From the NCBI GenBank assembly GCA_023548195.1, contig JAJHZJ010000008.1, positions 585,999 to 649,998 on the forward strand: DNA of 64,000 nt. The letters are read 5' to 3'. Position 1 is the stretch's first letter. Each line of letters begins with the position of its first letter. This document shows positions 24,201 to 35,049 of this stretch, piece by piece. This DNA is from Bettongia penicillata ogilbyi (lineage: Eukaryota > Chordata > Mammalia > Diprotodontia > Potoroidae). Both the position numbers and the translations under genes were made by a program. The notes under the pieces were generated by a model, which was not told the DNA's origin, did no database searches, and was given only the letters and a program-made list of their open reading frames with translations.

Positions 24201-24479
24201 TCCTGTGAGTAGATGCAGCTGGCTGAATGCTAGCTGAGTACCTCACCTCCTCCTCTCCTGTCTGCCTCTACATTCCCTTCCTTCTCCTCTCCAAAGGAAG
24301 GTGAATTTGGATGACCAAAAGTTGCCCAGTTGACCCGGGTTTTATTGCCTCCTTTCCCTTCCCCTTTCCTTTTCTCCTCACCTTTCCTTTCCTTTCCTTC
24401 CTTTTTCTTTCTCTTCCCCTGTCCTCTCCCAAAACCTTAAACCTACTACACTCTGAAACTGGGACTTCAAGGAGCGCCT

Positions 24480-24857
24480 GCTAAGGGCTCCTGGACTCCC
24501 CCTAGCTTTAGAGTGATTATAAATAGTAACCATTGCTGTTTCCCTCCCAGTCTGATGTCTTTGTTTTCTCAACCTCATTAAAGGGGTCATGCCCTGGCTA
24601 CTTCTTAAACAGCCCTATTCAATGAATGGGCCTTGCCTCACTCTAAGTGAGTACCTGCAAAGCTTTTGGCCTAAAGACTCCAAGGTCTCCCAGTGCATCC
24701 TGGGCCATCTCCAGTCATCCTGATGAATATCTCGTCGCTGGATTCAGATGGCTCTGGAGGAGAAGTGAGACTGGTGACCTGCACAGCTCTCCTTCATTCA
24801 AAACAAAGTCAAGTGCAAGTCATGTCACCATTTCTTTGATGGCATGGACAAACTTGT
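24480..24857 (+). repeat. Composite unit, copy 2
   Basis: Roughly 85-90% similar to copy 1 by eye, with a small deletion near the 3' end. Confidence 0.8.
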
Positions 24858-25867
24858 CATAGACAGAGGGTATGGGGGTATAAGTTGACTTTGATGTGAT
24901 GATAAAATATCTAAGTAGTGGAAAGGGATTGTTCTGGAAGAAGGCGGCAGATAAGGGTAAATTATATCACATGAAATGGCACCAAAACCTATTTCAGTAG
25001 AGGGAAAGAAGGGAGGGCATTGTTAGATTTGGCTCAAAGAGGGAATAACATAATCCCTTAGGTATAGAAATCTAATTTACATTATAGAATGTAGGAGGGG
25101 AAAGAAAGAGATGGGGCTGACAGAAGGCAGGGCAAATTGAGTGGGGCAGTGATCCAAAGCAAATCTCTAGTGAGGAGGGAAAGGGAGAAAGGAGGGAGAA
25201 AAATGTAAACCAGGGGAGGAAAGGGGTTCAATAGAATGGAGCGAAAGACAAATAGTAATCATAACTTGAATGTGAATAGGATGAACTCTCCCATAAAACG
25301 GAATCAGATAGCAGAGTGGATTGAGAACCATAACCTTACAATATGTTGTTTAAAAACCTGGAAAGATATATATAAACTGATGCTGCGTGAAATAAGTGGA
25401 ACCAGAACATTGCACATGTAACAGCCATGTTGTGCAATGCAATGCACGGCTCTTAGGCAACTCCAACAGACTCACACAATGGAAAATGCTATCCACATTC
25501 AGAGAAAAAACTCTGGAGTCTGAATGTGGATAGAAGCATACTAATTGATCTCTTTTCTTTTAGTGTTCTGTTTTCTTTCTTCTTTTTTGTGGTTCCTCCA
25601 ATTAGTTCTAATTCTTCTTTACATCATGACTAATGTGAAAATATGTTCAGTACGACTGTATATATATAGATCCTATATCAGATTGCATGCCATCTTTGGG
25701 AAGGAAAAGGAGAGGGAGGGGAGAAAATTATAACTCAACATCTTATGGAAGTAAATGTTGAAGATTAAAAATAAATAATTTTAAAAATATTGTTTAAAAT
25801 GAATTCTAAAGATTGTCTTGACATATAATTGGGAAAAATTAAAATGCTATCAAGGAAAAACAGAAAC

Positions 25868-25975
25868 TCCCCAGGATGGCTATAAGGATTGAATGAGAGT
25901 AATTTTAAAGCACACAGTACAGTTCTTTGGCATTTAACAAGCACCATGTAAATGTTAGGTATTATTATTATTATA
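25868..25975 (+). repeat. MIR-tail fragment with (ATT)n end
   Basis: 'ggctataaggattgaatgag', 'taaagcacacagtacagttc' and a final (ATT)n. Confidence 0.6.
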
Positions 25976-25979
25976 CAAT

Positions 25980-26720
25980 TCTTGAAATATCTATCCAATG
26001 TTAATTTACATATGTAATGTATCAAATGCTATATAGTATAAATGATTATAATTTAAGGATGACAATTATTGCAGTAAACCTAAAGTTACTTTTTCTTTAA
26101 ATGTTCATGACAAATGCATGCCACTTTTGGACACTTTCTGTGACACCTGAGTATTGAAGTTACTGGACCTTGGTCTATTCTGCCCTGAGCTGCTATAGCC
26201 CATCTCTAGGGAGAATTCATATGTCACTCTCCACATGAGAAACTAGTAAGTAGAGGTCATCCAATTAGTCGTCTTGCCTCCAGGCAGAAGTATACCTAAG
26301 CTGTCATCAATTCTTAACAATCTTCAGAGAAGAACATACTTTCTTACAGTAACATATCCTATGTTTTGCAGTCCCCTATGCCAAGAAGTCCTTCCTCATA
26401 TATACCTTTAAAAAAAACAAAAAAACTTATACCAGAATTTGTTCATCTTCTTTTGTCCAGTCCTCACTTGAGATAAACAGGTCTATTACTAACACTCGTA
26501 TCAAACGTTTCATAAATTTGCGTTCATATTATATCATTATATTTTCCTTCCTAATTAAAAAAAATCTCCTTTCCTTCCCAGCCCTCCAAACTCCCATGTG
26601 CTTATTCCAAATGGGACATTTACACCCAAATTTGAAAGGGGATGAAAGGGAAACTGGACCTTTTTATTTCATGGAAGTAGAGAATTCTCAGATGGGTAAC
26701 TCCCTCCACTGGTGCTTAGC
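25980..26720. other. Mostly unrecognised; possible CR1/L3 relic
   Basis: 26300-26560 has phrases (aagaagtccttcctcata; acaggtctattac) faintly like the antisense CR1/L3 text at 7395 and 59293. Otherwise featureless. Confidence 0.3.
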
Positions 26721-26763
26721 AGAGATCTCTCTTTCTCTTTCTCCCTCTTCCTCTCTATCACCT

Positions 26764-26872
26764 CCTCTCCTCTCCTCTCCTCTCCTCTCCTCTCCTCTCC
26801 TCTCCTCTCCTCCCCTCCCCTCCCCTCCCCTCCCCTCCCCTCCCCTCCCCTCCCCTCCCCTCGCCTCCCCTC
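26764..26872. repeat. Pyrimidine pentamer tract, TCTCC then TCCCC
   Basis: Nine TCTCC units (26766-26810) change abruptly to ten TCCCC units (26811-26860), then TCGCC and TCCCC. The minus strand is (GGGGA)n, a strong G-quadruplex motif. The four overlapping frames here (26518-27004) are low-complexity Ser/Pro/Leu or Arg/Gly/Glu translations of this tract and not genes. Confidence 0.97.
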
Positions 26873-26999
26873 TCCTTTCTCTTTCTCCCACCCCTCCCTC
26901 TCTCTTACCACAGAGAACTTGGGCAACTTCATCTTGACCACACAGTATATGATAGGCACAAAATTTGGGCACAGGTCTTCCTGAATCCAAGGACACCGC

Positions 27000-27530
27000 T
27001 TCACCTCTTTCCTATCAATTCAGATTATTTAGATTTTGCTTTCCAGGATCCTTTTTACAATCTTTCTACTTCCTTCTATTTAATTTCTCTACATCTTACC
27101 CTTAGAACTTTACATTTTCATGTACTGTTTATAATCACTTTCATCAAGATTAACCTTCCCGTTAAATCTTTAAACGGCCTTATCTCCTAACAGAGAATCA
27201 TCTTCAAATATTCTCTTCCTCCTAAAAACCCTCAGATGCATTAAAAAACCCTCAATACTAAATGACCTGATGCATTTCTTCCATTTAACTATTTTTTCCA
27301 TTCTTTCTTATGAAATACTATCAGTCATTGTCATTTAGTGTCTCATCATGGTTCCTCTGTACTATTACTTTGAGGTCCTAATACCATTCACAAAATATTG
27401 TTTTGGTCTTGTCCTCTCCTATGGAAGACAGAAGAAAACTTTAGTAGATTTGTATGATCTTTTGGACTAATCTGGAAAAAAAATTAATGAGATTACCAAA
27501 AAAACCCCAAAACACTATCTACATGTGGAG
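27000..27530. other. No feature recognised
   Basis: AT-rich, probably an old degraded repeat. Nothing specific. Confidence 0.35.
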
Positions 27531-27534
27531 ACCG

Positions 27535-27710
27535 TGAGACATAGTAGCAGCCCAGAAAGAGCTGGATTCCAGTCTAACCATGTTACCTACTGACTCTATC
27601 CTTGTGCAAGTGACTTAATCTCTCCATGATGGCCAGACAACTTTCTAAGACCATAAAGAGCAGAGTTGTGACCTTCAAAGGTAGAAAGGATTTTCTCATT
27701 GGAATTTTGT
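27535..27710 (+). repeat. tRNA-type SINE, second marsupial family
   Basis: 'agctggattccagtctaacc', 'cttgtgcaagtgacttaatc', 'tttctaagaccataaagagc' and 'gaaaggattttctcattgga' follow the order of the 13140 and 19125 copies. Confidence 0.65.
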
Positions 27711-28263
27711 AAAACCAATTAAATGTAAACCAATTAAAATTAAATTTATGTTTTGTTTTTACAAATGCCTTTTTTCAGCCTCCCTAAACTGAACCTGAAT
27801 TTTTGGTCCAAAATTACGTTCGTGAGAGAGAACCTTTTTGAAGGAAAAGGAAGTTGACTAATTACAGTTTTTCAGTGGCAGTATTATACCCCATTCCATG
27901 GCACTAAGTTCAATACCATCCTGAGAAAATGTCTTGTAACATGTTCCGTGATTCTGTAGGTGTTATTGTCACTGAGCTGTTTTTGAAAAGAACATTCCTG
28001 GAAGAAATGGCCTGTTTTTTTCTTCTTGAAGTTTGGTACGGATGGTTTCCCTGCCCATTTCTGTGAATCAGATTTATTTTGGAACATGAAATTTTTACCT
28101 GAAAGCCTTAGAATAGCCATTATCTGATTCACCTTTTAGCTATGGAGATGATTTTTTCCTTCATTTTTCTTGAGCCTCCTACCTTCCATTTTTTTTACTA
28201 TGTTAGAATCTTTAATCTGTGAAGATTTGTTTGATGGTGATAATTCTTACCATGTGTTTGTTT

Positions 28264-28790
28264 TTAATTTGTCACCATAATTGGACCTGAGGAAATGTCA
28301 GCTTCCCACCCGGAGGCCAGATCATGTAAAGATGCCCAAAACTCCAGGCAGATTCTAAAAATGTCTAGGGATAATAGTTTTGTGATAAGAAAAATGTTTG
28401 CAAGGATCAGGAGGCACATTCCAAGGAGATCAAGCCAAGAGAACTGTGACATTTCTGTCCAGCTATTGTACGTGACCAGGAAGCCCTCCCAGAGTGACCA
28501 GTGGGAAACTAGACTACACCTGCAAACCCCTTTTCAAGGAAAAAGGACAGGGGTCAAGAGGGAGATTCCAGACCAGCCCACCTCTGCGGAGCTACAGGGG
28601 AGGATGGCCTGATTAGGGAAAGAGGGGGAGAAGGGAAAGATCTGCCCTGGCATTCGACACAGCTGCCAACGTCTGTATCCAGGATGGTGTTCTCCAGAGG
28701 AACCAGTAGAGAGCAGAGTTTCCCTGCCGCATTAAGGAATTATCCACTCATTTCTCATTCCCCGACTCCCTTCCACTAGATTCTTAAAAA
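28264..28790. other. GC-richer unexplained block
   Basis: About 520 bp with higher GC than either flank and few decayed CpG signs. It contains a 105-codon plus-strand frame (28295-28612), basic and Ser/Gln-rich, with no domain I recognise. No terminal repeat or target duplication was found. It could be an LTR-like or older transposon relic, or a unique regulatory block. Confidence 0.35.
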
Positions 28791-29235
28791 CCTTAAACTG
28801 TGTGTTTGTCAGTTGAAATCATCTCCGTGCCAAATGTTCTTTTTTACTCTTTGTCAAAATTGACTTTCCCGTTTTCAGTCTAAAACCTAAGACTTTTGAA
28901 TTCATTTGTGACCCAGAGAAGCGCTAACTTAGCTATTCAAAGGCAACTGAATCATTTGGCTACTTTTCAAGTCTGATTCTGTTAGAATACTTAGAAACCA
29001 CCGAGGTGCTAATGTAGGGTGGTATGTACACTGGGTAGATTTTTCATTGGGATATCTACAATGCCTTCCTTGTATCCCAGCCATATGCGCCCTGAGACTG
29101 AGAGCTTGGGTAGTCAATTTCAATCTTATGGTGAATAACTTCCTTTATTGTAATTTGTGAAATTAATTTGTACATTTTGTTTGGAAACATCAGACACTTT
29201 CCAAAGAGCATCCAATATACATAAAACCAATATGT
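28790..29235. other. No feature recognised
   Basis: AT-rich, apparently unique. Confidence 0.35.
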
Positions 29236-29239
29236 TTAT

Positions 29240-29330
29240 TATCAGCTATAAACTTGAGTGTAACATTGACCAAATCATTTAATATTTCTGAGTTTCTTCT
29301 TACCTATAAAATAAGAGGGTGTTAGTGCTG
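29240..29330 (+). repeat. MIR core fragment
   Basis: 'acattgaccaaatcatttaa', 'tttctgagtttcttcttacc' and 'tataaaataagagggtgtta'. Confidence 0.65.
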
Positions 29331-29364
29331 GTAAATTTAATCTAGGCTTTTAATGTTTTTATTT

Positions 29365-29552
29365 TTCAGCATAACTTTAACTTTTTAGGATTGTGTATTT
29401 TATTTTATGTATTTAAAAATATGTATTTAAATAATAAAAGTTATATATATTATAAAAATATTATGTATTTAAAAACAGACGAGGGGTCCACACATCTCTC
29501 ATACTGTCAATGAGGCCCTGTGGAGGAAAAAAAAAGATTAAAGACCCCTGGG
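29365..29552 (+). repeat. hAT-like relic with AT-rich core
   Basis: Right end 'acgaggggtccacacatctc' and 'gattaaagacccctgggcta' match the terminal inverted repeat side of the 3748-4073 element. An AT-rich core of about 70 bp lies at 29395-29470. Confidence 0.5.
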
Positions 29553-29634
29553 CTAGGTTACTTTAAGGAAACTTACACTACCTTGAGTTCAGGAGGTTAA
29601 TGGGTCAATAGAATGAGAAGGGAGAAATCTTCAA

Positions 29635-29745
29635 GTGTAACATCTTCATTTTATAGTGTCAAACTGAGGACTAGGGAGTTTAAGTGATTTTCCCAAGGTC
29701 ACACTGGTAGTAAAAGCCTTGCAGTCAGAGTTTTGCATTTTGTTT
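29635..29745 (-). repeat. MIR fragment, antisense
   Basis: 'cttcattttatagtgtcaaa', 'gtttaagtgattttcccaag' and 'gtcacactggtagtaaaagc'. Confidence 0.75.
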
Positions 29746-29749
29746 TAAA

Positions 29750-30735
29750 CTGAAAAAAAGTAATTGGATCACATAGCATTTTCATTAAAAAAAGGTAAAT
29801 TGACCAATGCATTATAACTATGAAAATAGAATTACAAATTGAAATAACCAATATCATGTTAGTGCTGCCATTCTAGATGCACTTTTTCTCTTAAACTCTT
29901 TTTTCTTCTACCTCCACATAGTACTTGATAGTAGAATAAAGACCATTAATCTAGGTAGGTAAGGGTAAGGAAACAGATATGGAAATGCATCTTTGGCCAT
30001 ATGGAATATCCTGTCTCCTTAATGATCCTCATTTTATCCCTAAGTGCTCAAAGGTTTCCTTAGTTTCCGTTATAAAGCCGGAAGAATGAAACAGCCCACC
30101 TCAGTTTGATTCAGTACAGGAAGGAGAAGGGAATGGATGCCCTGATACCAGCCTCAGCAGGTGGTTTCCATAATCATATAGACTACAGGAGCCTTCGCTG
30201 CTGCTATTGGTTTTTTAAGCAAAACAAAACCAGTGAATAAATGTAAAAACCTCTTTCCTAAAGAGCTTTCTTTCAAAGAGATACCTGGGCAGGCATGTAT
30301 TAGCCTAAAGCCAATGTTTAAAACTTTCTGAAAATGGTATTTATGATAAAGCAAGTATCATCTTCACCACAGTGTTACTCATAAGGTAAGCTCTGCTTCT
30401 GTGAGAACTGCATGACAACTGAGACTTAAGGAAAGACTTTTTTCTTTGCTTGATGTGATACCAGTCTCTGGATAACTGTCCAACTCTTTTTTTTTTTTCT
30501 TCTGGAGTGTCATTAAGATTATGCAGGCAGGGAGTTCTGAACTCTACAGATTAGAGGGTGAGTTTATCCACCTGGCCATCAACTATTAGCCTTTTATTGA
30601 TCATTCTAAATGTGCTTTTATGAGTAGATAGTAAAATGCAATCTGGCTTTCAATTCCAAATTAAGGATCACTTAGAGATCAGATTGGGTTATAAAACTAT
30701 TGTGTAAAGTTGGGGACATTTGTCTTGCTGTGAAA
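29750..30735. other. No feature recognised
   Basis: AT-rich with a T11 run at 30488. No gene or recent repeat seen. Confidence 0.4.
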
Positions 30736-30736
30736 A

Positions 30737-30790
30737 AATCATCATTTTTCTCAATTTCTCAAAAATCTTTAGTGGTTCCCTATTACACAG
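30737..30790 (+). repeat. 54-bp perfect direct repeat, copy 1
   Basis: Identical over all 54 bases to 31697-31750 (starts aatcatcatt, ends ttacacag). The flanks differ at once on both sides. Confidence 0.97.
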
Positions 30791-31182
30791 TTAGGGATGG
30801 TTAGACTCTGTTTGGAGCCACTGATATGCCATGTAGATTATTTTTTTTAAGAAAATGAAGTTCAGTTATTCTCATCTATAAAGGGTAAGGGGAAAAAACT
30901 GAGTAGATTAACTAATCACAAACAAAAGTCCTTAGGATCCATTTTAATGATTATAGAAACTCACATTTAGCATATCTAAAATTTGCCAATTACTAGAGTT
31001 TCAAATTTTTTTTGAGAATGGTTCTTTCTGTAAGGTAGATGGAACATTTTCCTTTTAATTTTATTTGCACAAGTCATTTGTTTAGCAATTCCCTTTTAAA
31101 AACTAGAGACCCTAAATATTACCTTCTTCTTAAAAGCTGTCCATTTCTAGATCATCAGAGTTTGTGTTCATAAATTCATATT

Positions 31183-31255
31183 CTCTCCATCCCTCCCTCT
31201 CTGTCTCTTTCCCTCTCTCTGTCTGTCTCTGTCTCTCTGTCTCTGTCTCTCTCTC
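31183..31255. repeat. CT/GTCT microsatellite
   Basis: Interrupted (CT)n with CTGT variants. Confidence 0.9.
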
Positions 31256-31399
31256 AATGATTTTGGCTTTATAACCATAAATACTTATCGATAATTCATC
31301 AGAATACGTTGTACATCAATTGGTCTAGTCAACTCATTGTCTCCTAAACAGGTAATATACATATGCAGCCTTTTCCCCATCATTTTGATTCCCCTTAAC

Positions 31400-31640
31400 T
31401 CTTCTTGGTCATCTAAATAAAGTGCCATCTCCTCTGAGAAGCCTCTCTGCATGACTCATGTGCCACCTGATACTTATAGGTAATTATCTTTTCCTGTAGC
31501 CATCTCATTTCTCCCAATTAGATTTTAAGCTCTGTGAGGGAGGAAACAATCTTGTGTTCTTCAAGGTTCCTTCCATTTTTATAAAACCATTATCCTCTGA
31601 TTCTTAGTAGATAGCTGATAAATATTTGCTATTACTCTTA
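31400..31640 (+). repeat. LINE-2 3' end fragment
   Basis: 'aagtgccatctcctctgaga', 'attttaagctctgtgaggga' and the closing 'tagatagctgataaatattt' follow the L2 3' end order. Confidence 0.7.
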
Positions 31641-31696
31641 ACAGCTATAAGAAAATAGAAGACATTTTAGTCTCTGTAATACAGAGGCAACTGAAC

Positions 31697-31750
31697 AATC
31701 ATCATTTTTCTCAATTTCTCAAAAATCTTTAGTGGTTCCCTATTACACAG
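31697..31750 (+). repeat. 54-bp perfect direct repeat, copy 2
   Basis: Partner of 30737-30790. Here the repeat runs straight into recognisable L2 sequence, so this is probably the original site. Confidence 0.97.
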
Positions 31751-32290
31751 ACCATAAATTAAAAATGCTGAGACTTAAAACCTTTTATGTTCTAGCTCTC
31801 ACAAACTTCCCCAGTCTTAAACATTACTCTACTGGAAGTATATTGTATTCCAACCAAACCAGACAGAAAGTTCTAGGTGAACTTTTGTTGGATTTTTTTC
31901 CTTCTCTGACTCTGCGAATCCACACAAGCCACCCCCATGCCTGGATTGAACTACCTCCAAAATTCTGCATGTTAAAATCCTTCGTTCCTTCAAGACTCCT
32001 GTCAGGTGCCATTCTCTGTCATGAAGACTTCAACCTCACAACACCCCACTAAATTATCATTTCCCTCCCTCCTCAAGATTTCCTAGACTACTATGTTTCT
32101 GTCCTTTACCCTGGAATTCCCTATTTTCTAAAATTATTCTTATCTGTATATATGTTGAAAAGTCCCCATATGCCCACCCCATCTCCCAAAATAGAATGCT
32201 TTCCAAAGGTCAGACAAATATATCTTTATTTTGGAACCTCTTCACCTGGAATAGTGTCTTACACATCATAGGTAACTAATTAAAGAACTT
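31720..32290 (+). repeat. LINE-2 fragment
   Basis: From 'ttagtggttccctattacac' through 'aaaaccttttatgttctagc', 'ccatgcctggattgaactac' and 'ttccttcaagactcctgtca' to 'catcataggtaactaattaa'. The 106-codon frame at 31732-32052 is the decayed ORF of this L2 and not a host gene. Confidence 0.82.
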
Positions 32291-32486
32291 AATTTTCTAA
32301 CTTTGGGAATTGAGATAGGCCTTATTATTATGTAGCGCTTCTAAGCTTAAAAATCAGGATAGAAGTTTATCGATTTGACTTCAGAGATGTATGCTGTATT
32401 AAAGAGTTCAGAATTTATCCAATACTTTTTCTAATAAATTCATTAACATTGTGGCAAACAGCTGGGTATTTACATTATGATACTTA

Positions 32487-32733
32487 TGTTGCTCAGTCAT
32501 CTCTGTCATATCCAACTATTTGTGACACCATTTGGGGTTTTCTTGGCAAAAATACAGTGGCTTGTCAATTCCTTCTCCAGATCATTTTACAGATGAGGAA
32601 ACTCAGGCAAACAGGGTTAACTTGTCCAGAGTCACATAGCTAGTAAGTTTCTGAGGCCAAATTTGAACTCACAAAGATGAGTCTTCTTGACTCCAGTTCC
32701 AGTGCTGTATACACTTAGGCTACTTAGCAGCCC
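32487..32733 (-). repeat. Marsupial CORE-SINE, antisense, near full length
   Basis: 'gttgctcagtcatctctgtc', 'acaccatttggggttttctt', 'cattttacagatgaggaaac' and 'ccaaatttgaactcacaaag' to 'acttagcagccc'. Confidence 0.93.
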
Positions 32734-32739
32734 GATAAT

Positions 32740-34790
32740 ACTTATTATGATTAATAATTATTTTTTCTCAAATCCAGGCTTTTGTGACGAAGCACATGCA
32801 TAGAAAGTGTCAATGATGTCTGAAAACTCTGTATCCTTAAATATATAGTATCCAAGACATATGTTGTTACTATGAAGTCCTTAGCAAAGCTATCTTCCCA
32901 TTGTCCATAACTAATGTTACATAAATTTCCATTCTGATTTCTTTGAGTTAATGTTACAAATTTCTAATCTTTTTTCTTTATAATTCATTCTAGTAGCAAA
33001 AGAAGACAGCACAGACACTAAAATATAGGACCATTAAATTACCATTATGGGCTTTTTTTTTGATTCATGGACTTATCACACTATAACTAGAGGGTTTGTT
33101 GCTTTTAATGTACCTAGACTGTGAAAGGAATGTGTAGGCAACCTGAAAAGAAAGAGCGATGTACAAAAAAAGCCATTAACACAATTATATTTCCATTTCA
33201 GAATTTTGTGATTAAGTGCATAAACCAAAAAATAGCTACTATCTACCTTGTCATTAGTATACCTGCTTAATGAAGTATGCCTAAAGTATTTTAATTTTTC
33301 AGTTTACTTAGTCCAGGGGAAAAACCATTTCCAATTGGAGCATGTGCCAAATAGCATAGAATTAAGGTATTATGTTTTCCATTTAACTATTTGATGTTTA
33401 CTTTATAGCAAACATGATGGTATTAAATATGGAATGCGTGTAATTCATGTCTAAGTATTGTTGACTGTGTAATTTAATTAAAAGCCTGGGAGAGACATGG
33501 GACAGGATGATACAGTTCATAATGTTTAATGAACTCAATACTGGATAAAACCTAGAAGATATTGCACCAGAAATTACACCAGGATTCAGTAAGTGGGGAA
33601 AGCATCTGAGAGACCATAGGATCAAGGGAAGAAGAATTTGTTTCTGAACTTAAGGAGAAAAGCATTATTTCTTGATCTTTAGTTAGACTTAGCCTTGAGT
33701 TAATCAGACTGGTAAATGTATGATTTTAACAAGAATTTTGGTACTCATTGATGACTTGTAAGAATGCATACCAAGCTAAGAAAAAAGGCTATGTGTTACT
33801 GTTCATATTTTATCTGTGAAGAAATAGAGATGCTTATCTCTAGACATGTTTGACACTAAAATTAATGAACTTTTTATGATATCCTAAGTTACATGGTTAT
33901 ATAGTAGAAGGTACTGGTGTAAGATGTATATGTCCACCTTGGGTACCTTGGGTGTATAGATGAATCAGGAAGGCACTGAAGTGTATCTCTGGAAACTCCA
34001 AGGGAGAATTTCATTTCCATCCTGGGAGAGGAGTAGGATATGGGACCACAAGACTGGTCACAAGACTAGAATTATATCTATATGCCCCCTAAATATTGCT
34101 AGTCTAGAGATAGAACAATTTTTTTTAGATTCAAAATTGCTCTAAAATAGTTGGCAGCTTTCCCATAAAAGCTAAGCCTACACATTCCAGGCTTCATTCC
34201 TTCCCATGAAATGGCAGTTACACAAAACATCACAAACAGTGAATAGTGACGAAACCTATTTAGCTAAGTTATCGGTAAGTAGAAATCAGAAAAGTTTACC
34301 AAAGTACAATATTGTGGAAAATAATAAGAATGAATAAACTCTCTCATAAGGAAGAAAATGTCTCAGTTTAACCAAGAATAATGCTCCAATCTCATCCACA
34401 GGGAAATTCCTTGAAGTCTCTAGGATAATAAGCTAAAAATCAGGGACATTGTTGCCCCAAAGAGTAGAATGGGAGGAGAGATGGAGTAGTGTCTCTCCTT
34501 TTCAAAGCTTTCTTGTCAACTTTGTCCACCTTGCAGGTACTCCCCAATTTGGCATTCTCTGCATCACCAGTGATGTCTCAACTATAGTGCACAAAGTCAT
34601 TCAGGCTTGAAGGACAAATGGCAATAGTATAGTTAGTGGAAACACTATCTTGTTCTTTAGACTTTGGATCTAATCTTCCTAAGCTTTCTTTCTCTTTCTC
34701 AAAAGTTATGAGGCTATGGGATGAGTAGATGTCAATGTTAGTAGTTGTCCAGGAGTATGTGGACTATTTCCTCATAGAATCATCAAAACA
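32740..34790. other. No feature recognised
   Basis: 2 kb of AT-rich DNA with a T10 run at 33053. No repeat of known family and no credible coding frame; the 75-codon frame at 33398-33625 has no domain. Confidence 0.4.
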
Positions 34791-34796
34791 CTGGAA

Positions 34797-35045
34797 AGAA
34801 AGAAAAGAAAAATAAATAAATAGAAGGAAGGAGACTGAGAGAAAGGAAGGAAAGAGTGAGAAAAAGAGAAGAGGGAAATAAGGAAGGAGGAAAGAGAAAG
34901 GAAGGAAGGAGGGAAGGAAGGAAGGAGGGAAGGAAGGAAGGAGGGAAGGAAGGAATTAGGAAGGAAAGAAGGGAGGAAGGGAAAGAGGAAGGGAAAGAGG
35001 GAAAGAAGAAAAAAGAGGAAAAGGAAGGAAGGAAAAATGGAAAAA
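34797..35045. repeat. Purine tract (GGAA/GGGA)n
   Basis: About 250 bp of almost pure purine on the plus strand with GGAA, GGGAA and GAAA units. A polyelectrolyte-like Lys/Glu/Gly/Arg frame (34856-35056) is an artefact of the tract. Confidence 0.95.
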
Positions 35046-35049
35046 TAAA

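Larger units (their letters stand above)
23812..24857 (+). mobile_element. Composite 1-kb insertion in L1
   Basis: Flanked by a 9-10 bp duplication of L1 sequence (CATAGACAGA, 23802-23811 and 24858-24867). It contains two related units, 23812-24200 and 24480-24857, both starting AAGGGCTCCTGGAC and sharing TTCAATGAATGGGC and 'cagatggctctggaggagaa' to near their ends; the right-hand unit lacks about 17 bases before its end. Between them (24200-24480) lies a distinct C/T-rich segment starting CTGTGAGTAGATGC. Each unit has CTCATTAAAGG, a possible polyadenylation signal (ATTAAA). It behaves like a retroelement dimer. I remember the family as common in marsupial genomes but cannot name it. Confidence 0.7.
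23604..25800 (+). mobile_element. Second LINE-1 copy, interrupted and internally deleted
   Basis: Starts exactly at the end of the previous L1, in the ORF1 3' part ('ttccaaaccttcctgatgaa' = ORF1 text FLMKRSELNRKF), runs to 'atacatagacag' (23810), is broken by a 1-kb insertion and resumes at 24858 with 'catagacagagggtatgggg', which matches the uninterrupted copy at 21610-21640. It then crosses the inter-ORF region into the ORF2 start (MNSPIKRNQIAEWIENHNLT, near 25280) and jumps at about 25350 to the C-terminal KTWKDIYKLM and the 3' UTR, ending at about 25800 in an A/T-rich tail. About 3 kb of ORF2 is missing, so it cannot encode reverse transcriptase. Confidence 0.88.

Noticed and set aside
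26518..27004. Four frames of 90-139 codons
   Set aside because: Products of the TCTCC/TCCCC pentamer tract; no protein character outside it.
27868..27890. U4 snRNA-like CAGTGGCAGTAT
   Set aside because: Only about 15 bases match the U4 5' part; the following sequence shows no U4 stem or Sm site.
31732..32052. 106-codon plus-strand frame
   Set aside because: Decayed LINE-2 coding sequence.
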